64,000 nucleotides of DNA from Hyphomicrobiales bacterium (GTDB taxonomy: Bacteria; Pseudomonadota; Alphaproteobacteria; Rhizobiales; Beijerinckiaceae). This document shows, in pieces, positions 14,192 to 22,393 of this stretch (the stretch's first letter is position 1; each line of letters begins with the position of its first letter). The notes below the pieces were generated by a model. It was not told the origin of the DNA. It ran no database searches and worked only from the letters and a program-made list of their open reading frames with translations. Made by a program: the position numbers and the translations under genes. The DNA lies in the NCBI GenBank assembly GCA_019247605.1, contig JAFBAS010000006.1, positions 1 through 64,000 on the forward strand, given 5' to 3'.

Positions 14192-16699
14192 ATGGGCTTT
14201 TTCGATTCAGGGTCTCCGTCGATCACGGTCGCGGTCGATGTGCTCTTTCCGTCGAACGTCGTGTCCGGGCCGGGCGTCACGGTCGCCAAGACGAACGCGG
14301 TCTGGTCCGTCGGGCTCGATTACGTCGACCTCACCGAGAACACCTCGATCGCGACCCCGAGCGGATATTTCGTCGCCGTGTGGGACGCGGCGCTTGCGCG
14401 CTACGAGAAGGTGCGGCTCGACAATCTGAACCTGCCGACGCTCGTCGATTTCCGCACGCCGATCGGGGACGCCAATTACGCCGTGAGCGTGAACGACCGG
14501 TATCTCGGCCTCACGGCGCAGCTCACCGCGATCCGCACGATCACCTTGCCGGCGGCCGCGACCGTGCCGCCGGGGCGGCAGCTCGTGCTGCAAGACGAGG
14601 TCGGCGGCGTCTCACCCGGCTTCTACCACTCGCTCGTGCCGACCGGCACCGACACGATCAATGGTGGCTCGTCCTGGCTGCAAAAGACCAAACGAGGCGG
14701 GGTGGTCTTGCGCTCGAACGGCGCGAACGCGTGGAACGTCCTCGTCATCGATGAACGGACGGCGGTCGCCGATGCGGCTTACGTGGCGAGCTTCGGCGAC
14801 AGCCTCATCGCCTTCACCGCGCTCAGCGCGCCGCGCAACGTGACGCTGCCCGCGGCTTCCTCCTACCCGGTGGGCAAGCGCCTCATGGTCGTCGACGAGA
14901 GCGGCGCTTGCTCCTCGACCTTCACGATCGGCATCTTGCGCGCGGGCTCCGACACGATCAATGGCGGGACGAACGCGGCGATCACCGCGGCTTACGGCTA
15001 TCTGGCGCTCGAGAGCGACGGCGTGTCGAAGTGGACGATCGTCGGCGCGAGCGCCGTTTCGTCGGCGCAGATCAGCGACGCGAGCCCGCCCGGGCGCGCG
15101 GTGCTCACCGCACCTTCGACCGCCGCGCAACGCGTGCTCCTGCGCGTCGATCAGCACACGAATGTCGCCGACGCCAATTACGCCGCCCAGCCGACGGACC
15201 AGCTCGTCGCCTTCACGGCGATCACGGCGGCAAGGACGGTGACCTTGCCGGCGGCTTCCTCGGTCAATCCGGGGCAGCCCATCGTCATCGTCGACGAGTC
15301 GGGCGCCTCGTCGGCCACGAACACGATCACCGTGACGCGCCAAGGCACGGACACGATCAACGGCCAGGCAAGTGCCGCGATCGCCACCGCCTTCGGCTAT
15401 CTCGAGCTCGTCTCGAACGGCGCCAACAAATGGACATTGATCGACACGTCGATCACCTCGGCGAACATAGCCGATGCCTCGACGATCGGCCGCTCGATCC
15501 TGACCGCGCCGAGCCTTGCGGCCGAGCGCGGCCTCATCATCGACCAGAGGACCTCGGTGGGCGACGCGAACTACGCGATGCTCACCACCGACCGCTACAT
15601 CGCCACGACCGTGCCCTTCACGGCAGCGCGCGCCTGGACGCTTCCGGCCGCGAGCGCGATGAACCCCGGACAGGAGATCGTCATCTATGACGAGGGCGGC
15701 GCGGTCACGGCAACGAATACGCTGAGCATTCAGCGCTCCGGTGCCGACACGCTGAACGGCGGCGCGGCGTTCGTCCTCGACCGCGCGTTCCAAGGCATAT
15801 CGCTGCGCACGGACGGGGTGAGCCGATGGGCCTACGAAGACCCGGCAGGGCCGATCGACAACACGCCGATCGGCGCGACGACGCCGTCCACAGGATCCTT
15901 CACGACGCTTTCGGCGACGGCTTTGTCGGCAACGACATTGTCCGCGACGACATTGTCGACGACGAACCTCGCGGCCTTCCCGCTCCGCGGATATCTCGCC
16001 GGCCTCAATCTCGCGAATGACGGCGTATCACCGAACACCGTGATCGACGTCTCGGCCGGAATTTGCTGCTCAGACGACGCGACGACGATGATGAGCCTTG
16101 CCGCGTTCACGAAATCGCTCGCCGCGGCCTGGTCGGCCGGAAGCGGCAATGGCGGGCTCGACACGGGCACGGTTGCGGCCTCGACCTGGTATCATGTCTT
16201 CGTGATCGAGCGCACGGACACGGGCATCGCCGACGTGCTGCTTTCGCTGAGCGCCACGGCACCGGTGCTCCCAGCGAACTACACGAAGAAACGCCGTGTC
16301 GGCGCGATCCGCACCGACGCCTCGTCGCATATCCTGGCGTTCTCGCAGAACGGCGATGAGTTCCTTTGGGCCGCGGCCGTGGGAGATGTGAACGTCTCAA
16401 ACCTCGGCACGACGCCGACGCTCTTTGCGCTCACGGTACCGACGGGCGTGAAGGTGAATGCGCTTATTCGGGCCGTCGCGACGCCATCCAACGTCACTTT
16501 GATCAATTCTCCCGACGAGAACGCGGTCGGAACCAATGCGCCCGCCGGCAATCTAACGATTGGCGGCGGAGAAACGGCGGGAGGAGGGAACACGAGGACC
16601 AATACAGGCGGTCAAATTCGTGCAGTCGCCAATGCTGCATCTACCGTGTTTCAGATCGCGACTTATGGATGGACCGATAAACGCGGGAGATTCAATTGA
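14192..16699 (+). CDS. Second tail fibre / receptor-binding protein with four repeats
   Basis: The product has 835 residues. After a leader of ~85 residues come four ~110-residue repeats (about 88-550), each with a GDANYA-like start, FTAxTAARTVTLPAAS, VDExGASSATNTI, TDTINGG and a GYLxLxSDGxxKW end, probably stacked beta units of a trimeric shaft. A short run of LSATT repeats (about 572-590) leads to a C-terminal head with ANDGVSPNTVIDVSAG, TWYHVFVIERTDTG, RRVGAIRTD and GDEFLW motifs, a module seen at the tips of many phage fibres. Shine-Dalgarno AGGA precedes ATG 14192. It is the last plus-strand structural gene before the acyltransferase. Confidence 0.75.
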   Translation: MGFFDSGSPSITVAVDVLFPSNVVSGPGVTVAKTNAVWSVGLDYVDLTENTSIATPSGYFVAVWDAALARYEKVRLDNLNLPTLVDFRTPIGDANYAVSVNDRYLGLTAQLTAIRTITLPAAATVPPGRQLVLQDEVGGVSPGFYHSLVPTGTDTINGGSSWLQKTKRGGVVLRSNGANAWNVLVIDERTAVADAAYVASFGDSLIAFTALSAPRNVTLPAASSYPVGKRLMVVDESGACSSTFTIGILRAGSDTINGGTNAAITAAYGYLALESDGVSKWTIVGASAVSSAQISDASPPGRAVLTAPSTAAQRVLLRVDQHTNVADANYAAQPTDQLVAFTAITAARTVTLPAASSVNPGQPIVIVDESGASSATNTITVTRQGTDTINGQASAAIATAFGYLELVSNGANKWTLIDTSITSANIADASTIGRSILTAPSLAAERGLIIDQRTSVGDANYAMLTTDRYIATTVPFTAARAWTLPAASAMNPGQEIVIYDEGGAVTATNTLSIQRSGADTLNGGAAFVLDRAFQGISLRTDGVSRWAYEDPAGPIDNTPIGATTPSTGSFTTLSATALSATTLSATTLSTTNLAAFPLRGYLAGLNLANDGVSPNTVIDVSAGICCSDDATTMMSLAAFTKSLAAAWSAGSGNGGLDTGTVAASTWYHVFVIERTDTGIADVLLSLSATAPVLPANYTKKRRVGAIRTDASSHILAFSQNGDEFLWAAAVGDVNVSNLGTTPTLFALTVPTGVKVNALIRAVATPSNVTLINSPDENAVGTNAPAGNLTIGGGETAGGGNTRTNTGGQIRAVANAASTVFQIATYGWTDKRGRFN
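15906..15967 (+). repeat. 15-bp tandem repeat coding LSATT in the fibre
   Basis: There are four imperfect copies of a 15-base unit (TTGTCGGCAACGACA-like), giving TLSATALSATTLSATTLSTT. It joins the repeat shaft to the receptor-binding tip. Confidence 0.6.
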
Positions 16700-16730
16700 T
16701 GACGGTCTCAAGACGTATCGTCTAGCTCCG

Positions 16731-17873
16731 TCAGGAGGGCTTGAGCTCCTGACGCCGGGCGGCAAGCGTGATCAGATTCGTGAGATACATTCGTCCCAGG
16801 GCGATCCCACATCTCTCTATCAATGCGTAGCTTACGAGCGCCACAGCAATATCGGCGGCCATGATAAGCGGCCACGGGACTTCCCGGGTTATAAGAAAGT
16901 AGTTGATGGGAGAGTTTAGCGCGTAAAGGCTATAGCTCGCGCGCCCCAACACGGCGACAGGGTTACGCCAACTGATTTTTACGCTCTCCAACTTCACGAT
17001 CAGGGTGCCTGCCAGAATAGCTAAGACCAGCTCTCGGGCTTGCGAAATGATCGAGGCCAGCGGCTCGACCGTGTCTTTCGTTTGAAAGCTTGTCAAAGCA
17101 AGCACGGCGGCCGTGGTGACGACATAGGCGCTAATCGAGAGTGGGATCCAACGCCGCGCGGCTTTAGCGATTGTGGGATTTACGAAGGCTGCGCCGATCC
17201 ACCAAAAGGGAATGAACCCCAAAAGGCTCATATTCTGCCACCAGTTATAGAAAGGCGGATCGCTACTCTCGCGTGCCGCGACAATGAAGCTGATAAACGC
17301 AACGATCCCGCAACCATACCAGATCCAGTTTTCTCTACCCCTCCCGCCGAGTAGCCAAAACGCGAGGGCATATAGAGCGTAGAGCACGATCTCAACGATC
17401 ACAGTTGGGAGCGGGCCATTGCCGAGTTCACACGATGTAAACTTGCTTGTCAGCGTGGAGAAAGTGGTCGCGTGTGCAGCGATACACGCCCAAGATGGTT
17501 CTTGCGACTTGCGCCCTATGGCCAGCCCGACGAAAAAAGCAAAATAGAATATCGGTAGGATGCGAGCCGCACGACGAACCGCGTATGACTTGATGTCGCG
17601 GCGATCCTCTCGGAACCCTGAGCGGTGGATGCAATACCCGCTTAAAACAATAAACACGATGACGGCCGAATTCAGTTCCCACGTCGTTTGCGTGATCGCC
17701 GTGGCAAAGGACACGAGTCGGAGTGCTATTCGTGGTGCCGATCCGACCCCACGCACGGCTTCGGTCAATGGGAATATGTGAACGGTTACAACCCAGAGAG
17801 CGAGAATGGCTCTAAGCGCATCCAAGCCATTCGAGCGCCCAGAAATCGTAGGCGTGCTGGAAAAAATTCCCAC
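16731..17873 (-). CDS. Acyltransferase 3 family membrane protein (OafA/YrhL-like), probable moron
   Basis: The product has 380 residues and about ten membrane segments. Family marks are NGLDALRAILALWVV-x-H at the N-terminus (catalytic-type His about residue 32), a VFIVLSGYCIHRSG segment, RRAARILPIFYFAF, and PLPTVIVEIVLYALY in the middle. Such enzymes move acetyl or other acyl groups onto cell-surface polysaccharide. The start is GTG 17873, with GGGAG 6 bases before it. It lies tail to tail with the receptor-binding fibre (31-base gap). Temperate phages often carry a surface-modifying acyltransferase there to change the receptor and block superinfection; that role is inferred. Confidence 0.8.
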   Translation of the reverse strand: MGIFSSTPTISGRSNGLDALRAILALWVVTVHIFPLTEAVRGVGSAPRIALRLVSFATAITQTTWELNSAVIVFIVLSGYCIHRSGFREDRRDIKSYAVRRAARILPIFYFAFFVGLAIGRKSQEPSWACIAAHATTFSTLTSKFTSCELGNGPLPTVIVEIVLYALYALAFWLLGGRGRENWIWYGCGIVAFISFIVAARESSDPPFYNWWQNMSLLGFIPFWWIGAAFVNPTIAKAARRWIPLSISAYVVTTAAVLALTSFQTKDTVEPLASIISQARELVLAILAGTLIVKLESVKISWRNPVAVLGRASYSLYALNSPINYFLITREVPWPLIMAADIAVALVSYALIERCGIALGRMYLTNLITLAARRQELKPS

Positions 17874-17989
17874 TGCTGTCTCCCAAACCGAGGCAGCAAA
17901 TTAAAGGCTAATTGGCTTGATCGCAATCACATGCCACAGGCATTAGCGGTTATCAAAGCTCGATCGACTCAGAGACAGCCACGGCACCT

Positions 17990-19465
17990 TCACCGCTCCC
18001 GCATTGCCTTGCCGGCGACCTCGACGAGAGGCGAGAAGAGGTATTCGAGGATGCGGCGCGAGCCGGTCTTGATCTCGACCGTGACCGTCATGCCGGGTGA
18101 AAGGGCGATCTCGCGATCATTCACCTTCAAGGCCGAAGCATCGGGCTTGAGCTTCGTCTCGAAGACGAGGTCGGTCACGGGCGCGGCGGTGGGCGAGAGG
18201 TTGCGGGCGGAGGAGTCGCTCTCCTTCGTGGCGTCCGAAAGCGTGCGGTTAGCGGTCTCGGCCGGGATCGCGTCCCGTGCGACCTCCTCGACCGTGGCGT
18301 CGAGCGTGCCGTAACGCGTGAAGGGGAAGGAATCGATCTTCAGGACCGCCGCCTGGCCGGGCCGCACGAAGCCGATATCCTCGTTGGTGACGAAGGCCTG
18401 GACCTCGACCGGCGTGTTCGAGGGCACGATGCGCATGAGCTGCTGGCCGGGCGAGACCACCTGGCCGAGCGTGGTGACGGCCAGCGCCTGCACCACGCCG
18501 TCGACGGGGGCGCGCAGGACCGAACGGTCGAGCCTCACCTGCGCCTTGGCACGATCCGCCTCCTTCTCGTCGGCGATGCGGCGCGCATCCGCCATCTTGC
18601 GGGTGTTGTCGGCGACGAAAGTCTCGACGGTGCGGGACCGCTCCGTGTCGAGGCTCGTGACCGCCGCGAGCGCCTGGTCGCGCTTGCCGATATCACCGGC
18701 AATCTGGCTCTGCTCCTGGCGCAGCACCTGCACCGCATCGAGGAGGCTGGTGCGCGTGCCTACCGACTTGTCGATGAGCTCCTGGCGCATCGCGACCCGC
18801 TCGTTGAGCGTCTCGATGACCCGGTTCTCGGCCGCGATGCTGGCATCGAGCTGTTTCACCGCCGCCTCCTTCTCGATCTTCTGCGAGGCGAGGTTGGCGA
18901 GCGTCGCGGAAAGCTCATGCAGGTCGCCCGAGAGCACATCCTCTTCCCGGACGCGTGTCGCTTGCGGCACCTCCTCCGGCCAGGCCATGGCGGGTGGGAT
19001 GGCGAGCGACTTGCGGGCGACCGCCGCCAAGGCCGCCTCACGGCGGAGCGCCTCGGCGAGCTTGGCGTCCCTCGCTTGCGTGTCGGCGGCGATCTCGGCC
19101 TGGGCTTCGCTCGCGTCGAGCACGAGGACGACGTCCCCCGAGCGAACCGTGTCGCCTTCCCTCACATTGATGGCGGAAACCTTGCCGGAATCGAATGGCT
19201 GGACCACCTTGGCGTGGCCGGCGGGCTCGACCTTGCCGCGCGCCGTCGCATAGATGTCGATGCGGCCGAACCAGCACCAGGCGAGCACGGCGACCGCGAA
19301 GGCGCAGATGATGAACATCATCGCGGTTTTCGCGGGCGAGGGCGGCGTCTCGACGATCTCGATTGCGGCCGGCAGGAACTCGCGATCGGTGAGCTGCGGC
19401 AAGACGCGCACCGGCCGGACAGCCGGCAAATTGCGCTTGACGGGGGCGAGCTCGGCACTGGTCAC
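17990..19465 (-). CDS. HlyD-family type I secretion adaptor
   Basis: The product has 491 residues. One N-terminal membrane segment (AMMFIICAFAVAVLAWCWFG) is followed by a lipoyl/barrel half (GKVEPAGHAKVVQPFDSG, VREGDTVRSGDVVLVLD), a long alpha-helical hairpin (about 130-330), and the second lipoyl half (LRAPVDGVVQALAVTTLGQVVSPG), ending MTVEIKTGSRRILEY as HlyD proteins do. It bridges the inner-membrane ABC exporter to a TolC-type channel. GTG 19465 is preferred: it overlaps the ABC gene's stop (GTGA) and has GGGAG 7 bases upstream; an ATG at 19528 lies inside the ABC gene. No TolC gene is in the window. Confidence 0.85.
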   Translation of the reverse strand: MTSAELAPVKRNLPAVRPVRVLPQLTDREFLPAAIEIVETPPSPAKTAMMFIICAFAVAVLAWCWFGRIDIYATARGKVEPAGHAKVVQPFDSGKVSAINVREGDTVRSGDVVLVLDASEAQAEIAADTQARDAKLAEALRREAALAAVARKSLAIPPAMAWPEEVPQATRVREEDVLSGDLHELSATLANLASQKIEKEAAVKQLDASIAAENRVIETLNERVAMRQELIDKSVGTRTSLLDAVQVLRQEQSQIAGDIGKRDQALAAVTSLDTERSRTVETFVADNTRKMADARRIADEKEADRAKAQVRLDRSVLRAPVDGVVQALAVTTLGQVVSPGQQLMRIVPSNTPVEVQAFVTNEDIGFVRPGQAAVLKIDSFPFTRYGTLDATVEEVARDAIPAETANRTLSDATKESDSSARNLSPTAAPVTDLVFETKLKPDASALKVNDREIALSPGMTVTVEIKTGSRRILEYLFSPLVEVAGKAMRER

Positions 19466-21660
19466 GACAGCGCTCCCGCGGCTTGTGCCGCCGCTTCCGG
19501 CGCCTGTTGGCCGGTCTGCAGCGACCACAGATGCGCGTAAAGGCCGTTCTCGCGCCGCAAGAGCTCGTCGTGCGTGCCTTGCTCGACGATGCGCCCTTGC
19601 GAGAGGCCGATGATGCGATGACAGCCGCGCACCGCCGCGAGCCGATGCGCGATGATGATCACGGTGCGGTGCTTGACGATCTCCCGCATGTTTCGCTGGA
19701 TGATCTGCTCGCTCTCGTAATCGAGCGCGCTCGTCGCTTCATCGAAGATGAGGATGCGCGGGTTGGTGGCGAGCGCGCGCGCGATGGCGATGCGCTGACG
19801 CTGCCCGCCCGATAGATTGGCGCCGCGCTCCTCGATCATGGTGTCGTAGCCTTGCGGGAGCTGGGCTATGAACTCGTGCGCGCCCGACAATTGCGCCATG
19901 CGAATCACCTGACCGCGCGACATCGCCGGGTTGGCGAGCGCGATGTTGTCGTGAATGGTACGGTTGAAGAGAAGGTTCTCCTGGAGCACGACGCCGATCT
20001 GGCGGCGAAGCCAGGCGGGGTCGGCCTGCGCGATGTCGATGCCGTCGACGAGGATCTGGCCGCGCTCGGGCTGGTAAAGACGCTGGATGAGCTTGGTGAG
20101 CGTCGACTTGCCGGAGCCCGAAGGCCCGACGACACCGATCACCTCGCCGGCTTGGATCGCGAGCGACACATCCGAAAGCACCTCGGGCATGCCGGGCTGG
20201 TAACGGAAATTGACGGATCTGAGCTCGACCGCACCGCGGATCGGCGGCAAGGAGGGGAGGCTCTGCGGCATCATCTCGACCGGCGTGTTGAGGATGTCGC
20301 CGACGCGGTCGATCGAAATCCGCACCTGCTGGAAATCCTGGAAAAGCTGGGAGAGGCGCAAAATCGGCTGCGCCACCTGATTGGCGATCATGTTGAAGGC
20401 GATGAGCTCGCCGACCGTCATCTGCCCGGCAATGACCGCTTGTGCGCCGAAGAAGATGATGAGCGCTGTGGTGAGCGCCGATACGTATTGGGTGGCGTTC
20501 TGGCCGAAGGCGGCGAGCAGCGTCGCCTCGAAAGATGTCTTGACGTAAGCGGCGAGCTTCTCCTCCCAGCTCGCCTGCATCATGGGTTCGACGGCGGCCG
20601 CCTTGAGCGTCTGCATGCCGACGACCGTCTCGACGAGGAATTGCTGGCTCTCGGCGCCGCGGTTGAACTTCTGGGTGATCCTCTCACGCAGAACCGGGCG
20701 GATGAGGAGGCCGATCAGAAGATAGATCGGCACCGAGCAGAGCACGATGATCGCCAAGAACCAGGAATAAGCGAAGAGCACGGCGATGAAGACCGTCGCG
20801 AACAACAGATCGATCACCGAGAACAGGCCTTGTCCGGTGAGGAAGGAGCGAATGGTCTCGAGCTCGCGCACGCGCGCTACCGTCTGGCCTGCAGCTCGCG
20901 TCTCGAAATAACGCATTGGCAAGTGCAGGAGATGGTGAAAGAGCCTGGCGCCGAGCTCGACGTCGATCCGGTTCGTCGTGTGGGATAGCACGTAGGTGCG
21001 TAGATATTGCAAGATGACGTTGAAGAACCCGAGCGACACCATGCCGATGCCCACGACGATCAACGTCGACATGCCCTTGTGGACGAGCACCTTGTCGACC
21101 ACGATCTGGAAGAAGAGCGGCGTGATGAGCGCGAAAAGCTGCACGAAGAGCGAGGCGAGAAGAACATGGCCGAGGGGGCGGCGATAGCGCCAGAGCGAAG
21201 GCAAAAACCAACTCACATCGAAGCGTCGCGGATCGACGCCGACGCCGGCGCGCCGTGCGATCAGAACGACCTCGCCCTCCCACTCCGCCACGAGCTCCGC
21301 ATAAGTGAGCACGCGCGCCATGCGCTGGACCGGATCGATGAGGCGGAACCGACCTTCCTGATCCGGCATGCCGAGGATGACGAAGCCGATGCCGGAAAGT
21401 TTGATGAGAGCGGGCGTGGGAGCGCGCCTCAGGCGCTTTTCGGAGGGCGCGCTGAGCACGCGCGCCTTTAGCTGCAACATCTTGGCGCCGCGTGCGATGT
21501 CTTCGCTTTGGGCAGCGCGCCCGAGAAGGCCGAGCTGGTGCTGAAGCTGGGCCGGATCGGATGCCACGCGGTAATAGGCGGCGATCTGACATAGGGCGAG
21601 GAGGCCGCGATCGAGAGGCGACGCGGCAAACGATTCTTCCGGTTTGAGCTCAGACATCAT
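19462..21660 (-). CDS. Type I secretion ABC transporter (HlyB-like) with inactive C39-like domain
   Basis: The product has 732 residues. Residues 1-140 are a C39-peptidase-like domain in which the catalytic Asp-Cys-Gly position reads Asp-Arg-Gly (LDRGLLAL), so it should dock but not cleave cargo. A six-helix transmembrane domain (about 165-440) and an ATPase follow: Walker A GPSGSGKST near 510, LSGGQRQR near 615, ILIFDEATSALD near 633, and the His-loop IIAHR near 673. Such transporters export unfolded proteins with uncleaved C-terminal signals, together with HlyD. It is divergent from the two probable cargo genes to its right. Translation may start at either of two adjacent ATGs (21660, 21657). 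Confidence 0.88.
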   Translation of the reverse strand: MMSELKPEESFAASPLDRGLLALCQIAAYYRVASDPAQLQHQLGLLGRAAQSEDIARGAKMLQLKARVLSAPSEKRLRRAPTPALIKLSGIGFVILGMPDQEGRFRLIDPVQRMARVLTYAELVAEWEGEVVLIARRAGVGVDPRRFDVSWFLPSLWRYRRPLGHVLLASLFVQLFALITPLFFQIVVDKVLVHKGMSTLIVVGIGMVSLGFFNVILQYLRTYVLSHTTNRIDVELGARLFHHLLHLPMRYFETRAAGQTVARVRELETIRSFLTGQGLFSVIDLLFATVFIAVLFAYSWFLAIIVLCSVPIYLLIGLLIRPVLRERITQKFNRGAESQQFLVETVVGMQTLKAAAVEPMMQASWEEKLAAYVKTSFEATLLAAFGQNATQYVSALTTALIIFFGAQAVIAGQMTVGELIAFNMIANQVAQPILRLSQLFQDFQQVRISIDRVGDILNTPVEMMPQSLPSLPPIRGAVELRSVNFRYQPGMPEVLSDVSLAIQAGEVIGVVGPSGSGKSTLTKLIQRLYQPERGQILVDGIDIAQADPAWLRRQIGVVLQENLLFNRTIHDNIALANPAMSRGQVIRMAQLSGAHEFIAQLPQGYDTMIEERGANLSGGQRQRIAIARALATNPRILIFDEATSALDYESEQIIQRNMREIVKHRTVIIIAHRLAAVRGCHRIIGLSQGRIVEQGTHDELLRRENGLYAHLWSLQTGQQAPEAAAQAAGALS

Positions 21661-22393
21661 CTCGACCCAGGTCTTCCACCGAAGTTTTTGTCGAAAGGCA
21701 CGCCAGGCATCTTTGCCTAACCAGAATCAAAGCCTCAGGAATTAAAATATCCCCACCATAGAAGATCGAATCGGCGCTCCCGAAAAAGCCATCACGCCTT
21801 GTCTATTCGGATGATGGCCGATATGCGTCCGCTCGACCGTCGAATGCAGATATTTGCAGCGGGCAATTTTCATTGGATCACACCTCTTGCCCCGCACAGT
21901 GCGGGTGCGCGAAGACTCGCTTCTGCCGTCGGCCGAAAGAGTGGTTGCGAGTTCAGGAGATCGGAGAAGGACAATCAATTATACGGAAGCGTCGAAAAGC
22001 TTCAAACACTCTGTCGATCATACCTATTTGTGAGTATTCATGGTACCACCACTGAATCTTGGTGGTAATGCATTTTAGCACGCCGCAATCCATCCGGCTT
22101 CTATTAGCGTCGCCTCGTCATCGCCAATGATCGGGTGAGACGAAGCCGCGACCGCCGCTCCAATCGGGAAGGTTCCGAACATCAGAGCTTCTCTCGCTCG
22201 AGGGGGCGCATCGAGACAACCGAGAACGTGCGACCGAATTCCTCGCGGTCACGTCCGCCGAGCGCGGCAAGACATGCGAGAAAACGGCAGGGGGCGAGTG
22301 TTCGACGAGTGGAGGCGGTGCTGAGGGGACCATGAGCTTGCGAGTCGAGTCCGCGAGCTTTGCGTGAACCGTTGGGTCAAAAGGGTGAGGTAA
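21661..22393. promoter_or_regulatory. Long divergent intergenic region between the exporter operon and its probable cargo gene
   Basis: These 733 bases have no credible gene; the open frames in them lack ribosome sites and family features. The part from 21700 to 22080 is unusually A+T-rich and should contain divergent promoters. Two palindromes stand out: CCCGCACAGTGCGGG (21891-21905) and TACCACC with GGTGGTA (22044-22050, 22061-22067, ten-base spacer), either of which could be an operator. No confident -35/-10 pair was found. Confidence 0.4.

Noticed and set aside
14612-15793. 393-residue minus-strand frame opposite the second fibre
   Set aside because: Composition is that of antisense G+C-rich DNA; the plus-strand frame has four clean repeats.
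21799-22068. 89-residue plus-strand frame in the divergent secretion intergenic region
   Set aside because: Mixed composition, no ribosome site, no family resemblance.
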